This document shows, piece after piece, positions 16,477 through 25,655 of a stretch of DNA of 64,000 nucleotides. The notes under the pieces were generated by a model, which was given only the letters and a program-made list of their open reading frames with translations, had not been told where the DNA came from and did not search any database. Where the stretch lies: NCBI GenBank assembly GCA_905479195.1, contig CAJQLO010000002.1, positions 224,001 through 288,000 on the forward strand, read 5' to 3'. Position 1 is the stretch's first letter, and every line of letters begins with the position of its first letter. The DNA is from an uncultured Gammaproteobacteria bacterium (lineage in GTDB: Bacteria > Pseudomonadota > Gammaproteobacteria > GCA-002705445 > GCA-002716945). A program made the translations under genes and the position numbers.

Positions 16477-16704
16477 ATGAAAAATTTCAAAATAATGTCT
16501 GTCTTAATGTTAACTGCTGTCCTTACAGCTTGCGGTGGTAGTACAGGTACTCCTCCAAGTGAATATACAGCAAAAATTTTCCCAATAGAAAATGATTTCG
16601 ATCGTTTTGAAACTGTTGGACCATTTTCATCAAGAGATGAGTGTACAGCTAAAGCACAAGAAATGAATGCTGCTGCATATTCGTGTGACCCAAAGACAAA
16701 CTAA
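16477..16704 (+). CDS. Small lipoprotein
   Basis: A 75-residue protein starting MKNFK after a G-rich ribosome-binding site (GGGGGG about 6 bases upstream). The signal has a basic start, a hydrophobic run (IMSVLMLTAVL) and a lipobox LTAC at residues 16-19. The mature part is about 57 residues, with two further Cys (DECTAKA and SCDPK) that could form a disulfide. No known domain is recognised. It stands alone between a palindromic promoter region and a strong terminator. Confidence 0.8.
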   Translation: MKNFKIMSVLMLTAVLTACGGSTGTPPSEYTAKIFPIENDFDRFETVGPFSSRDECTAKAQEMNAAAYSCDPKTN

Positions 16705-16712
16705 GTAAACAT

Positions 16713-16752
16713 AATACATAAACCGTTATTCAGACATAATGGTTTATGTATT
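16713..16752. terminator. Bidirectional intrinsic terminator
   Basis: AATACATAAACC (16713-16724) pairs perfectly with GGTTTATGTATT (16741-16752), with further partial pairing in the 16-base centre. T-rich sequence follows on the plus strand. It lies between the ends of the convergent lipoprotein and dat genes and can serve both. Confidence 0.85.
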
Positions 16753-16754
16753 TT

Positions 16755-17591
16755 CTAAAAGTTAATTATAAAATCTTGTGCAATTTTGTGAACCTTCATA
16801 GTGATATTTCCAACTCTGCCATTATTAACGATATTGTCATCAACCTTGATAATGGGAACTACTGCATTAGTAGAGCTAGAGCACCAAACTTCATCTGCAT
16901 TCACTACATCTGATTCATAAATATCCGATTCAATGACTTTTAAATGATTTTCATTAAGAAGCTTGATTAGCAAACCCCTAGTGACTCCTGGCAATAGCTC
17001 ATTACTAAGCTTTGGAGTATAAATAATTTCATCTTTAACTATAAATACATTACTCGTAGATCCTTCGGTTAACTTTTTGTTCCTTATTAAAAGAGTTTCA
17101 TAGCATCCATTACTAGATGCATAATTTTTTAATAAAACATTACCTAGTAATGAGATACTTTTTATATTTGACTTCATCCACCTAAAGTCATCTTGCATAG
17201 TTGCCTGGAAACCTTTTTTAATTAAGTCTTCAGAAAACGCAGGATAGTCCTCGCACATTAATAAAACTGTAGGCTCAATATGTTCTGAATATATATGATT
17301 TCTAGAGCTTTGAACTCCTCTTGATATATGCAAATATATAAAAAAGGTATTTTTTGTATTTTTTTTAATTAATGTACTGATTATCTTATCAAGGCCTTTA
17401 ACATCATTCATCTGAATTAGATTTAAACTATTTTTTAAGCGTTTTAAATGCTCTTCTAATAAGAAAACTTTTTTATTAAAAACAGGTATTAATTCATATA
17501 CTCCGTCACCAAACAAAAACCCTCTATCCATTATTGGGATTTGAGCTTCTGATCTTGGGAGAAAACTACCATTTAAATAAACTTGGTCCAT
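16755..17591 (-). CDS. dat: D-amino acid aminotransferase (class IV)
   Basis: A 278-residue PLP enzyme of fold type IV. It has YLNGSFLPRSEAQIPIMDRGFLFGDGVYE at the start (family motif), the catalytic Lys near residue 148 in SLLGNVLLKNYAS, ETLLIRNKKLTEGSTSNVFIV, and a PGVTRG cofactor loop. The DRGFLFGDGVYE form favours D-alanine aminotransferase over branched-chain IlvE. It lies two bases after dacA, as in the dacA-dat arrangement of other gammaproteobacteria, so a role in D-Glu/D-Ala supply for peptidoglycan is likely. Confidence 0.88.
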   Translation of the reverse strand: MDQVYLNGSFLPRSEAQIPIMDRGFLFGDGVYELIPVFNKKVFLLEEHLKRLKNSLNLIQMNDVKGLDKIISTLIKKNTKNTFFIYLHISRGVQSSRNHIYSEHIEPTVLLMCEDYPAFSEDLIKKGFQATMQDDFRWMKSNIKSISLLGNVLLKNYASSNGCYETLLIRNKKLTEGSTSNVFIVKDEIIYTPKLSNELLPGVTRGLLIKLLNENHLKVIESDIYESDVVNADEVWCSSSTNAVVPIIKVDDNIVNNGRVGNITMKVHKIAQDFIINF

Positions 17592-17593
17592 GC

Positions 17594-18742
17594 TTAAAAG
17601 TATCTATAAATAGAGTCTAAAGTTTTCCTATAAAAACTACCTTCTTTAATTGACTCCATTGCAAATAGCTTATAGGTGTTAATTCTCTTGCCTTCTAGCT
17701 CAATGACCATATAACCAACAGCTTCATTCTCGTTAACTGGGGCGCTGAGGTTTCGATCTATAACAAATTTTTTCTTAATATTTTTAATTTGTCTTCGGGG
17801 TACAGAAATATATGTATCATCAATAACCCCAAGGCTTATATTATTTTTATCACCATTAAATACTCTGGCCTGGATTAACTCCTCGTTACTCAAAAATATT
17901 TTATGCGTCTCATAAAATCTAAAACCATATTCTAATAAAGATTTGGAAACCTTAGTTCTCTGGTCCGGGGACTTGGCTCCAAGAACCACAGATATCAGTC
18001 TCCTTGACCCACGTTTTGCTGAAGTAGCCAAACAATATCCAGCTTTCTGCGTAAAGCCTGTTTTTATTCCGTCAACTGAATCATCTAAATATAAAAGCTT
18101 ATTTCTGGAGTACTGTTTAATTTTATTAAAAACATATTCTTTCTGAGAATATAATTTGTATTCTTTAGGGAAATTTTTTATTAAAGCTCTCGATAGCAAC
18201 GCTACATCTGTAGCGGTCGTATATAACTCTTCATTAGGAAGACCTGTTGAATTTGCATAGTTTGTATTAGTCATGCCTAGGCTTTCTGCCATCTGATTCA
18301 TATAAATTGCAAAAGTCTCTTCATTGCCAGATATATGCTCAGCCATTGCTACACTGGCATCATTTCCAGAAGTAGTAATAATTCCATGTAATAATTCATC
18401 AATTCTAACTTTTTTACCAACTTCTATAAACATCTTAGAACCGCCTGTTTTCCAAGCATTCTTACTAATTAGCACTTCATCTTTTAAATCTAGCGTTTTA
18501 TTCTGAAGTTCAGTGAAAGCAAGATATGATGTCATAATCTTAGTAATACTTGCAGGTGGTAATATTAAATCTGGGTTCTTAGCAGCTATAACCATACCGC
18601 TATCATAATCTACTAGAATATATGAACTCACATCAGGATTAGGAGCTTTAGGTATTGGGGCAGAAAAAACTTGCGTGCTCAACAAGACCATTGACACTAA
18701 CAAGAAATTAAAAAATGTATTTCTATTTTTCAAAATTTTCAT
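17594..18742 (-). CDS. dacA: D-alanyl-D-alanine carboxypeptidase (PBP5/6 type)
   Basis: A 382-residue periplasmic DD-carboxypeptidase that trims the terminal D-Ala of stem peptides. An export signal (FFNFLLVSMVLLSTQVFSA) is followed by the SxxK active site LPPASITKIMT near residue 62, SGNDASVAMAEHI (SxN) and the KTGFT motif near residue 229. The C-terminal domain ends with an amphipathic stretch (SFYRKTLDSIYRYF) that would bind the membrane as in PBP5. It is part of the mrdA-rodA-mltB-dacA-dat run. Confidence 0.95.
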   Translation of the reverse strand: MKILKNRNTFFNFLLVSMVLLSTQVFSAPIPKAPNPDVSSYILVDYDSGMVIAAKNPDLILPPASITKIMTSYLAFTELQNKTLDLKDEVLISKNAWKTGGSKMFIEVGKKVRIDELLHGIITTSGNDASVAMAEHISGNEETFAIYMNQMAESLGMTNTNYANSTGLPNEELYTTATDVALLSRALIKNFPKEYKLYSQKEYVFNKIKQYSRNKLLYLDDSVDGIKTGFTQKAGYCLATSAKRGSRRLISVVLGAKSPDQRTKVSKSLLEYGFRFYETHKIFLSNEELIQARVFNGDKNNISLGVIDDTYISVPRRQIKNIKKKFVIDRNLSAPVNENEAVGYMVIELEGKRINTYKLFAMESIKEGSFYRKTLDSIYRYF

Positions 18743-18761
18743 AAATAACTATATAATCATA

Positions 18762-19790
18762 TCATGAATTATCATTTTCTAACTCTGATTTATATCTCTT
18801 AATCTGATTACTTAAAGAGTACACTGCTAATGCATATAATCTGCTACGATTATATCTAGTAATAACATAAAAATTTTTATGTGCAAAACTATAGATTTTA
18901 CCATCCTGTTCCTCTCTACCGATAACAGATAATAAGGTATTATCATCAATAGCCTCATCTGAATATAATTTATTATTCATGAATACTTTATAAGGAGTTT
19001 TAGGTTTATAGGTTTTCTTGGACTCACTCTCCACATACTTAATATTAGGATTCTTGTATATTGCATTACTCATTATAAGCTGATTATTTTTCCAGCCATT
19101 TTTTTTAAAATAATTAGCAACACTTCCAATAACATCTTCATTTGAGTTCCATAAGTCGACCACATTGTCTCCATTAAAATCAATAGCATAATGTCTATAA
19201 CTACTAGATATAAACTGAGGTTTACCAAGGGCTCCAGCATAGGAGCCTTTTATATTTCTTGGATCTAATTTATTCTCTCTACACATTAATAAAAAATTTA
19301 TAAGTTCATCTTTATAAAATTTTGCTCGTCTCCCCTCGTTTGGTCCTAAAGACAGAGATGCTAAAGTATCAAATGTTTTAAAAGTTCCAGTTCGTAGCCC
19401 ATACTTACTCTCTATTCCTATAATCGCAATGATAATTTCTGGAGGTACCCCGAATTTTTTTTCTGCTCTGAGTAGAGTATTTTTGTTCTTATTCCAAAAA
19501 ATGATTCCCTTCTCTATGTTTTTTTTAGTAACAAATAACTTCTTATAGTTAGTGCATTTTTTATCCTCAGCTTTACAACCATTCCACGTCAAGGTTCTCT
19601 CTGGAGCTTTTTTAAAATATTTTTTTATGCGTGGCTCTGCTTTAATTTCATTAAATAAAATCTTGAGGTTTTCTTTACTATAAGAGTGTTCGGAATGCAT
19701 AAAATCAATAAAATTATTTACTTTATATTGATCATAGCTTGCCATCGCAGTACTAGATAAAACTAGAAAAATTAGTAACCCTTTAATCAT
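18762..19790 (-). CDS. mltB: Lytic murein transglycosylase B
   Basis: Cleaves the glycan strand to form 1,6-anhydro-MurNAc. The 342 residues start with a signal peptide (IKGLLIFLVLSSTAMA-S) that has no lipobox cysteine, unlike E. coli MltB, so it is probably soluble in the periplasm. The catalytic Glu lies in IIGIESKYG near residue 127, followed by GPNEGRRAKFYKDELINF, SYAGALGKPQFISSSYR and DFNGDNVVDLW. The start codon overlaps the rodA stop (ATGA type). Its product is the substrate of AnmK at the window start. Confidence 0.92.
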   Translation of the reverse strand: MIKGLLIFLVLSSTAMASYDQYKVNNFIDFMHSEHSYSKENLKILFNEIKAEPRIKKYFKKAPERTLTWNGCKAEDKKCTNYKKLFVTKKNIEKGIIFWNKNKNTLLRAEKKFGVPPEIIIAIIGIESKYGLRTGTFKTFDTLASLSLGPNEGRRAKFYKDELINFLLMCRENKLDPRNIKGSYAGALGKPQFISSSYRHYAIDFNGDNVVDLWNSNEDVIGSVANYFKKNGWKNNQLIMSNAIYKNPNIKYVESESKKTYKPKTPYKVFMNNKLYSDEAIDDNTLLSVIGREEQDGKIYSFAHKNFYVITRYNRSRLYALAVYSLSNQIKRYKSELENDNS

Positions 19791-20902
19791 TTTCTCAAGA
19801 TCCTCTGATGTGATTTAATTGACATTATCATTCCTATTGTAGCAAATAATGTAACCATGGAAGTGCCCCCATAACTCATGAATGGTAATGGAGCCCCCAC
19901 AACAGGTAAAAAACCAATAACCATACCTACGTTCACCAATACATATAAAAATATAGTTAAACTGAGAGTCCCAGTTAAAATTCTGCCAAAATTATCTGTA
20001 GCTTTTATTGAAATACTTAATCCTCTCAGCGCAATAAAAAGATATAATGTCATTAATATAATAACACCCAGATATCCAAATTCTTCTCCAAAAGCAGTAA
20101 ATATAAAGTCAGTTGAATGCTCCGGTACGAAGCCAAGTTTTGATTGTGTTCCATTAAAAAATCCTTTACCAAAAAAACCACCTGAACCAAGCGCTATCTT
20201 AGATTGCATTAAGTGGTAGCCTGAACCTAAAGGATCACTTTCTGGATTAAAAAATGTTAGCACTCTTTGCTTTTGATATTGATGCATGTTGAGCCATAAG
20301 ATTGGGATAAGTGACATAGCTGAGATAGTGCTACCTAAAAAAAATTTAAGCGACATACCTGCGAGTAATATAGCAATAGCTCCTGACATACCTATCAATA
20401 ATGCGGTACCAAGGTCCGGTTGTCTCATAATCATAAATACCGGAACTAAAACTATTAGTATAGCCACAAAAATATATGAGATTTTGGGAGGAAGAGGTTT
20501 GTCTGCATAAAAAGTAGCTAACATTAAAGGCACTAGTATTTTCATTAACTCTGATGGCTGAAACCTTATAAAATATAAATCAAGCCATCTATCTGCACTA
20601 TTCCCAACGCCAAAAATAAGTACAAGTCCGAGTAATAATATTGTAAATATATACAGTATTGGTGCAAATAATTTTAGATTATCAGGATTAACCTGCGCAA
20701 TAAAAATCATCGTAATTATGCCTATGATGATTCTAGTTAATTGTTTAATAACTAAATTTAAGTCTCCAGACGAACTACTAAATATTGTAACTAATCCGAG
20801 TATTGCAATTATTATTATTGGTATAACAAGTCTGGCATCAATATATAATAACGCCGAGAGTCCTGAAAAAGGTTTTCTTGTACCACCTACATAATCATTC
20901 AT
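19787..20902 (-). CDS. mrdB: Rod-shape SEDS glycosyltransferase RodA
   Basis: A 371-residue polytopic SEDS-family peptidoglycan polymerase. Characteristic motifs are RFQPSELMKILVPL, the conserved Asp in RQPDLGTAL, ALGSGGFFGKGFFNGTQSKLGFVPEHSTDFIFTAFGEEFG and the C-terminal LPFMSYGGTSM. About ten membrane helices. It overlaps mrdA by 8 bases upstream and mltB downstream, a typical elongasome operon. Confidence 0.97.
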   Translation of the reverse strand: MNDYVGGTRKPFSGLSALLYIDARLVIPIIIIAILGLVTIFSSSSGDLNLVIKQLTRIIIGIITMIFIAQVNPDNLKLFAPILYIFTILLLGLVLIFGVGNSADRWLDLYFIRFQPSELMKILVPLMLATFYADKPLPPKISYIFVAILIVLVPVFMIMRQPDLGTALLIGMSGAIAILLAGMSLKFFLGSTISAMSLIPILWLNMHQYQKQRVLTFFNPESDPLGSGYHLMQSKIALGSGGFFGKGFFNGTQSKLGFVPEHSTDFIFTAFGEEFGYLGVIILMTLYLFIALRGLSISIKATDNFGRILTGTLSLTIFLYVLVNVGMVIGFLPVVGAPLPFMSYGGTSMVTLFATIGMIMSIKSHQRILRK

Positions 20903-22805
20903 ATTTTGATACCGACGTTAGCTTCTTATCCATATAATATTCTATTATATCTCTTGCTATTGGGGCTGCAGTTGATGAACCTCCACCTCCATTTTCTACT
21001 ACCACTGTAACAACAATTTCTGGTGATTCAAAAGGGGCATAGCTTATGAATAACGCATGATCCTGGAGTCTCTTTGTACCGGTCTTGCCTTTGTCTAGAT
21101 TATAAACCTGTGCAGTACCAGTTTTCCCTGCAAATTCTATATTTTTTACTTTTTTTAGGCTTGAAGCAGTTCCAACTCCATTATCATTCACAACACGCCA
21201 CATTGCCTTCTTTACAATATCAAGATGATGAATATCTTTCATCTCTGTAGAAAATTTATTATTTTTATAATCATACATTGATACTTCACTGGTTTTATTA
21301 TTCTTATCACCAAATAAGAAATGTGGGGTATAAGTATTTCCATCTGTAGCTAAACTAGCAGTGGCTAATGTTAACTGCATAGGAGTGGCAAGAAAATACC
21401 CCTGGCCTATACCTACATTTAGCGTTTCTCCTGGATACCATGGTTCTTGTTTAGCTTTGGACTTCCATGCTCTATCAGGAATTAGCCCTTCTTTTTCACC
21501 ATATAAATCTATATAGGTCTTTTGACCAAATCCATATTTATATAAATGCTCGCTTATTAAATCTATTCCTGTTAATTGAGCAACTCTGTAAAAAAAAACA
21601 TCACAAGATTGCGTGAGTGCATAAGATAAATCTGCATCTCCATGACCATCTTTCTTCCAACAGCGAAATGGCCTCTTATGATTATCAAGCTCATAAGCGC
21701 CATCACAATTGACAAATTTGTTCTCATTAATAATTCCTTGCTCCAAGGCAATCATTCCAATGAATGGTTTTAATGTAGAACCGGGCGGATATTGACCAGA
21801 GGTTACTCTGTTGATTAAAGGCTTTCTTTTATCATTTAGCAGGGCTGCATACTGTTTGTTAGATATTGACTTTGTAAAAAGATTTATATCATATCCTGGA
21901 AAACTTACAAATGCTAAAATGTCACCATTATTGGGGTTCATGACTATAACCGCGCCCTCCTTATCTTTTACTATTTCATAAATAAAGTTTTGGAGATCGA
22001 GGTCAATTGTTAAAACAATATCTTTCCCCCGAATAGGTTCTCTTTTTTCTAAAACCCTTATTACTTCTCCTCTTGCGTCAGTTTCTAATTTCTCAAAACC
22101 GGGTTGGCCTGAAAGTATATTTTGATAAAATCTTTCTACTCCAAGCTTGCCTATTTCTGTCATTCCCTCATGTATTTTTACAACAGATGATTCTATATCA
22201 GCATCCGAGACTTTCCCAACATAACCCATGACATGGGCCATGGCTTCTGGAGATTTATATCTTCTTTTAGATTTAGATAACAATTCTACTACTGGGAGAA
22301 TATATTGATCTACCGCAATCTTAGAATAATCATCTAACGTTATATCTTCAATGATTGTAATATCCTTTAGTCTTCGATTTTTATATTGACTGTTTATGCT
22401 TTCAGTCATATTTTTATCTAAATTGACTAATTTCCCAAGTTTATCTAAGAAATCTTTTTTGTCACCAATAAGTTCTTTTTTTACGACAAGATTAAAAGTA
22501 CTGATGTTATCAGCTAGAATACTACCTTTTCTATCATAGATAATTCCACGTGTTGCTTGTACTGGTCTGATTTTAATCCTATTAGAGTCTGACTTTACTG
22601 AATAATATTCATGGTTAGAAACTTGGACTTGATAAAGTTTGGTCATATAAAGAGAAAATAGTGAAACTACGATAACAGTGGCAATTAAAGCCCTAATCTT
22701 ATGAGATTTTCTCTCATCATCAGAGTCGCTAAGTCGGTCCCAGCTATATTTTTCTTCAATATTCTTACGTTTTCTGATAGAGTCTCTTCGAGATTTCGTT
22801 TTCAT
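20895..22805 (-). CDS. mrdA: Penicillin-binding protein 2
   Basis: The 636-residue transpeptidase partner of RodA in lateral wall growth. A cytoplasmic basic tail and a single anchor helix (ALIATVIVVSLFSLYMTKLYQV) lead into the dimerisation region (RGIIYDRKGSILADN). The transpeptidase motifs are SxxK in YPPGSTLKPF near residue 346, SCD in TQSCDVFF, and KTGTAQV near residue 569. It is the first gene of the minus-strand wall operon, divergent from hppA across a 98-base gap. Confidence 0.97.
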   Translation of the reverse strand: MKTKSRRDSIRKRKNIEEKYSWDRLSDSDDERKSHKIRALIATVIVVSLFSLYMTKLYQVQVSNHEYYSVKSDSNRIKIRPVQATRGIIYDRKGSILADNISTFNLVVKKELIGDKKDFLDKLGKLVNLDKNMTESINSQYKNRRLKDITIIEDITLDDYSKIAVDQYILPVVELLSKSKRRYKSPEAMAHVMGYVGKVSDADIESSVVKIHEGMTEIGKLGVERFYQNILSGQPGFEKLETDARGEVIRVLEKREPIRGKDIVLTIDLDLQNFIYEIVKDKEGAVIVMNPNNGDILAFVSFPGYDINLFTKSISNKQYAALLNDKRKPLINRVTSGQYPPGSTLKPFIGMIALEQGIINENKFVNCDGAYELDNHKRPFRCWKKDGHGDADLSYALTQSCDVFFYRVAQLTGIDLISEHLYKYGFGQKTYIDLYGEKEGLIPDRAWKSKAKQEPWYPGETLNVGIGQGYFLATPMQLTLATASLATDGNTYTPHFLFGDKNNKTSEVSMYDYKNNKFSTEMKDIHHLDIVKKAMWRVVNDNGVGTASSLKKVKNIEFAGKTGTAQVYNLDKGKTGTKRLQDHALFISYAPFESPEIVVTVVVENGGGGSSTAAPIARDIIEYYMDKKLTSVSKYE

Positions 22806-22903
22806 TATATGATTATATGGAGACTTCTTCTAAAAGAATATATAAATTACATTTTCAATTAAAAATATATCGGAAAAGTGCTTATATGAAACAAGGAGGC
22901 TAA

Positions 22904-24934
22904 ATGTTTAATTTAGAACTAATACCGCTTTACCTAGGAATTCTAGGCTTATTAACCGCATATGTGTTATATAAATTCATCCTTACTTTCCCTGCAGGCG
23001 AAGGTAAAATTATTGAAATTGCTGATGAGATTCATCTTGGGGCAATGACTTTTATAAGAAAAGAGTATTCTGTATTATTCTTTTTTTCTCTATTTCTAAC
23101 GGTTGGAGTATATATAGGGCTAGGCCCAGAAAGCACATTAGCATTTATAATTGGAGCTCTCTGTTCGTCTGCTACAGGTTTTATTGGAATGTATACTTCT
23201 ACTAAAGCAAATGTGAGAACAACTAATGCTGCTAATAAATTTGGTATATCTGAAAGTCTGACAATTGCATTTTTTGGTGGTTCTATTATGGGGCTTACTG
23301 TTGCTGCCATGGGTCTTCTTGGCCTAGGTATACTATATTTCTTATATGGTAGTGATCCAGCAACAACTTCTGTAATTCATGGTTTTGGAATGGGCGCGTC
23401 AGTTGTTGCTCTATTTTCAAGAGTTGGTGGAGGTATTTTTACTAAATGTGCGGATGTCGGTGCTGACTTAGTTGGCAAAGTAGAAGCAGGCATACCGGAA
23501 GATGATCCACGCAATCCAGGAGTAATAGCAGATAATGTTGGTGACAATGTTGGTGATGTTGCTGGAATGGGTTCTGATATATTTGAATCTTACTGTGGTT
23601 CTATAATTGCTTCTATAGCTATAGCATCAACAATAAGTTTGACTTTAATTGATAATCTTGGCTCACGAGAGTCATTAATGTTTCTACCCTTGGCTCTAGC
23701 TTCTCTTGGTTTATTATGTTCAATAGCTGGTATATTTATTGTTAAATATTTAGCTAAAACAACATCAACTGAAAAAATTAGCGGAGCACTTCGTGGAGGA
23801 ACATTCTCAGCTGCTGTAATATTTGTAATCTTTTCATATTACGTAATAGGCTCTTTAGGATTAAATCTAGATATTTGGTTTGCTGTGTTAGCAGGCACTG
23901 TTGGCGGTGTTATTATAGGTCTTGTGACTGAATACTATACTGGTGGAGCACCTGTTAAAAAAATTGCTGGGCAAGGTAAAACTGGTCCAGCCACTCTTAT
24001 TACAACTGGATTAGCTATAGGATTAGAATCTGTAGTTATTCCTATTATTTCTATAGCTGTAATAATTTTCATCGCTAATGCGTATGCTGATTTATATGGT
24101 GTAGGAATTGCAGCTGTTGGTATGTTGGCAACAGTAGGAATTACTATGGCTATTGATGCATATGGTCCTGTAGCTGATAATGCTGGAGGCATAGCGGAAA
24201 TGGCTGGTCTTGGGGAAGATACAAGAAAAATTACCGATAGTTTAGATGAGGTTGGAAATACTACAGCTGCTATAGGTAAAGGTTTTGCTATTGGAGCGGC
24301 TGCATTAGCTGCCCTTGCAATCATCACAGCTTTTGTCCAAGAAGTTAATCATACCCATATATCTCAGGGTAGAGCTGAGATTCAGCTATTACTGACAGAT
24401 ACAAATGTGCTTATAGGTTTGTTAATCGGAGGAATGATTCCTTTCTTAGTGGCTTCTTTAACCATCACTGCGGTTGGCGATGCTGCGTCTGAAATGATTA
24501 ATGAAATCAGACGACAATTTAGGGAAATACCTGGATTACTAGAAGGAACAGCTAAACCCGAAAATGGCAAATGCATAGAAATTGCAACAACAGCCGCACT
24601 AAAGAAAATGATTTTGCCGGGAGCAATTGCGGTGTTCTCTCCTGTTATAATAGGACTTGGTTTTGGTGCTGAAATGTTAGGAGGTCTACTTGGTGGTGGC
24701 CTACTTAGTTGTGTTTTGCTAGCTCTAACAATGTCAAATGCAGGTGGCGCATGGGATAATGCAAAGAAATACGTTGAGCAAGGTAACCTAGGCGGGAAAG
24801 GGTCTGATGTACACACAGCTGCTGTAGTTGGTGATACTGTCGGAGATCCTCTTAAAGATACATCAGGTCCATCAATGAACATATTAATTAATGTTATGGC
24901 AATTGTTAGTTTAGTAATTGCACCATTACTATAA
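22904..24934 (+). CDS. hppA: Membrane-bound ion-pumping pyrophosphatase
   Basis: A 676-residue integral membrane pyrophosphatase with about 16 helices. It couples pyrophosphate hydrolysis to ion export. The acidic catalytic segments are intact: [60 protein letters not shown] and [17 protein letters not shown]. The segment [14 protein letters not shown] has Ala where potassium-independent enzymes carry Lys, which marks the potassium-dependent class. That class contains proton and sodium pumps, so the ion is open. A strong ribosome-binding site (AAGGAGG) precedes the ATG, and adk follows 18 bases later. Confidence 0.97.
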   Translation: MFNLELIPLYLGILGLLTAYVLYKFILTFPAGEGKIIEIADEIHLGAMTFIRKEYSVLFFFSLFLTVGVYIGLGPESTLAFIIGALCSSATGFIGMYTSTKANVRTTNAANKFGISESLTIAFFGGSIMGLTVAAMGLLGLGILYFLYGSDPATTSVIHGFGMGASVVALFSRVGGGIFTKCADVGADLVGKVEAGIPEDDPRNPGVIADNVGDNVGDVAGMGSDIFESYCGSIIASIAIASTISLTLIDNLGSRESLMFLPLALASLGLLCSIAGIFIVKYLAKTTSTEKISGALRGGTFSAAVIFVIFSYYVIGSLGLNLDIWFAVLAGTVGGVIIGLVTEYYTGGAPVKKIAGQGKTGPATLITTGLAIGLESVVIPIISIAVIIFIANAYADLYGVGIAAVGMLATVGITMAIDAYGPVADNAGGIAEMAGLGEDTRKITDSLDEVGNTTAAIGKGFAIGAAALAALAIITAFVQEVNHTHISQGRAEIQLLLTDTNVLIGLLIGGMIPFLVASLTITAVGDAASEMINEIRRQFREIPGLLEGTAKPENGKCIEIATTAALKKMILPGAIAVFSPVIIGLGFGAEMLGGLLGGGLLSCVLLALTMSNAGGAWDNAKKYVEQGNLGGKGSDVHTAAVVGDTVGDPLKDTSGPSMNILINVMAIVSLVIAPLL

Positions 24935-24952
24935 CCTTTAGGAGAAAAAATT

Positions 24953-25591
24953 ATGAATATATTATTTTTAGGAGCACCAGGTTGCGGCAAGGGTACGCAG
25001 TCGAAACTTATCATAAAAGAGTTTGGTATTCCCCAAATTTCAACAGGTGATCTTTTGAGAGAAGAAATAAAAGGTGGTTCAAGCCTTGGAAAAGAAATTC
25101 AAGATATAATGTCGACAGGTAAATTTGTCAGTGATGATTTAGTTCTATCCTTAGTCTCTAAAAAACTTGGCCAAGATGAATGTAAAAAAGGTTTTATACT
25201 TGATGGCTATCCAAGGAATATTTCTCAAGCAGAAAGTTTAGATGAACTATTTACAGCTAAGAATATTTCACTAGAACATGTCTTTTTAATAGATGTACCT
25301 TTTAAGACTTTGATTGAAAGATGTACTGGAAGATTGTTGTGTACTAGTAGTGGATATATTGGAAATACAGATAGAGGAGAAAAAGTAGGAGATAAGTGTG
25401 AAGGTGGTGGTGAACTATATCAAAGAGAAGATGATAAAGAAGAAACTGTAAAAAATAGACTGAACGTATACCAAGAGCAGACTGCTCCAATAATAGAATT
25501 CTATCAAAATAAAAATATATTACATAAGATGATTGGCGGTAATGACCCTGCTCTTTTATCTAAAAAAATATTAGAAATAATAAAGTCGTAA
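24953..25591 (+). CDS. adk: Adenylate kinase
   Basis: Interconverts AMP, ADP and ATP. The 212 residues start with the P-loop [10 protein letters not shown], then [11 protein letters not shown], the AMP-binding [10 protein letters not shown] and the lid with [13 protein letters not shown] and [14 protein letters not shown]. Two Cys in the lid are not arranged as a clear zinc site. The pairing with hppA makes sense, since AMP and pyrophosphate arise together. A GGAG ribosome-binding site precedes the ATG. Confidence 0.97.
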   Translation: MNILFLGAPGCGKGTQSKLIIKEFGIPQISTGDLLREEIKGGSSLGKEIQDIMSTGKFVSDDLVLSLVSKKLGQDECKKGFILDGYPRNISQAESLDELFTAKNISLEHVFLIDVPFKTLIERCTGRLLCTSSGYIGNTDRGEKVGDKCEGGGELYQREDDKEETVKNRLNVYQEQTAPIIEFYQNKNILHKMIGGNDPALLSKKILEIIKS

Positions 25592-25655
25592 CTACAAGAA
25601 GGTCTGGTAACTCTCTCTATTTTACTATGAATTTCATGATATAATCACGGATATT

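Noticed and set aside
23935-25014. Long antisense ORFs opposite hppA and adk
   Set aside because: They are rich in Ala, Pro and Ser as expected for shadows of a Gly/Ala-rich membrane protein and show no family motif.
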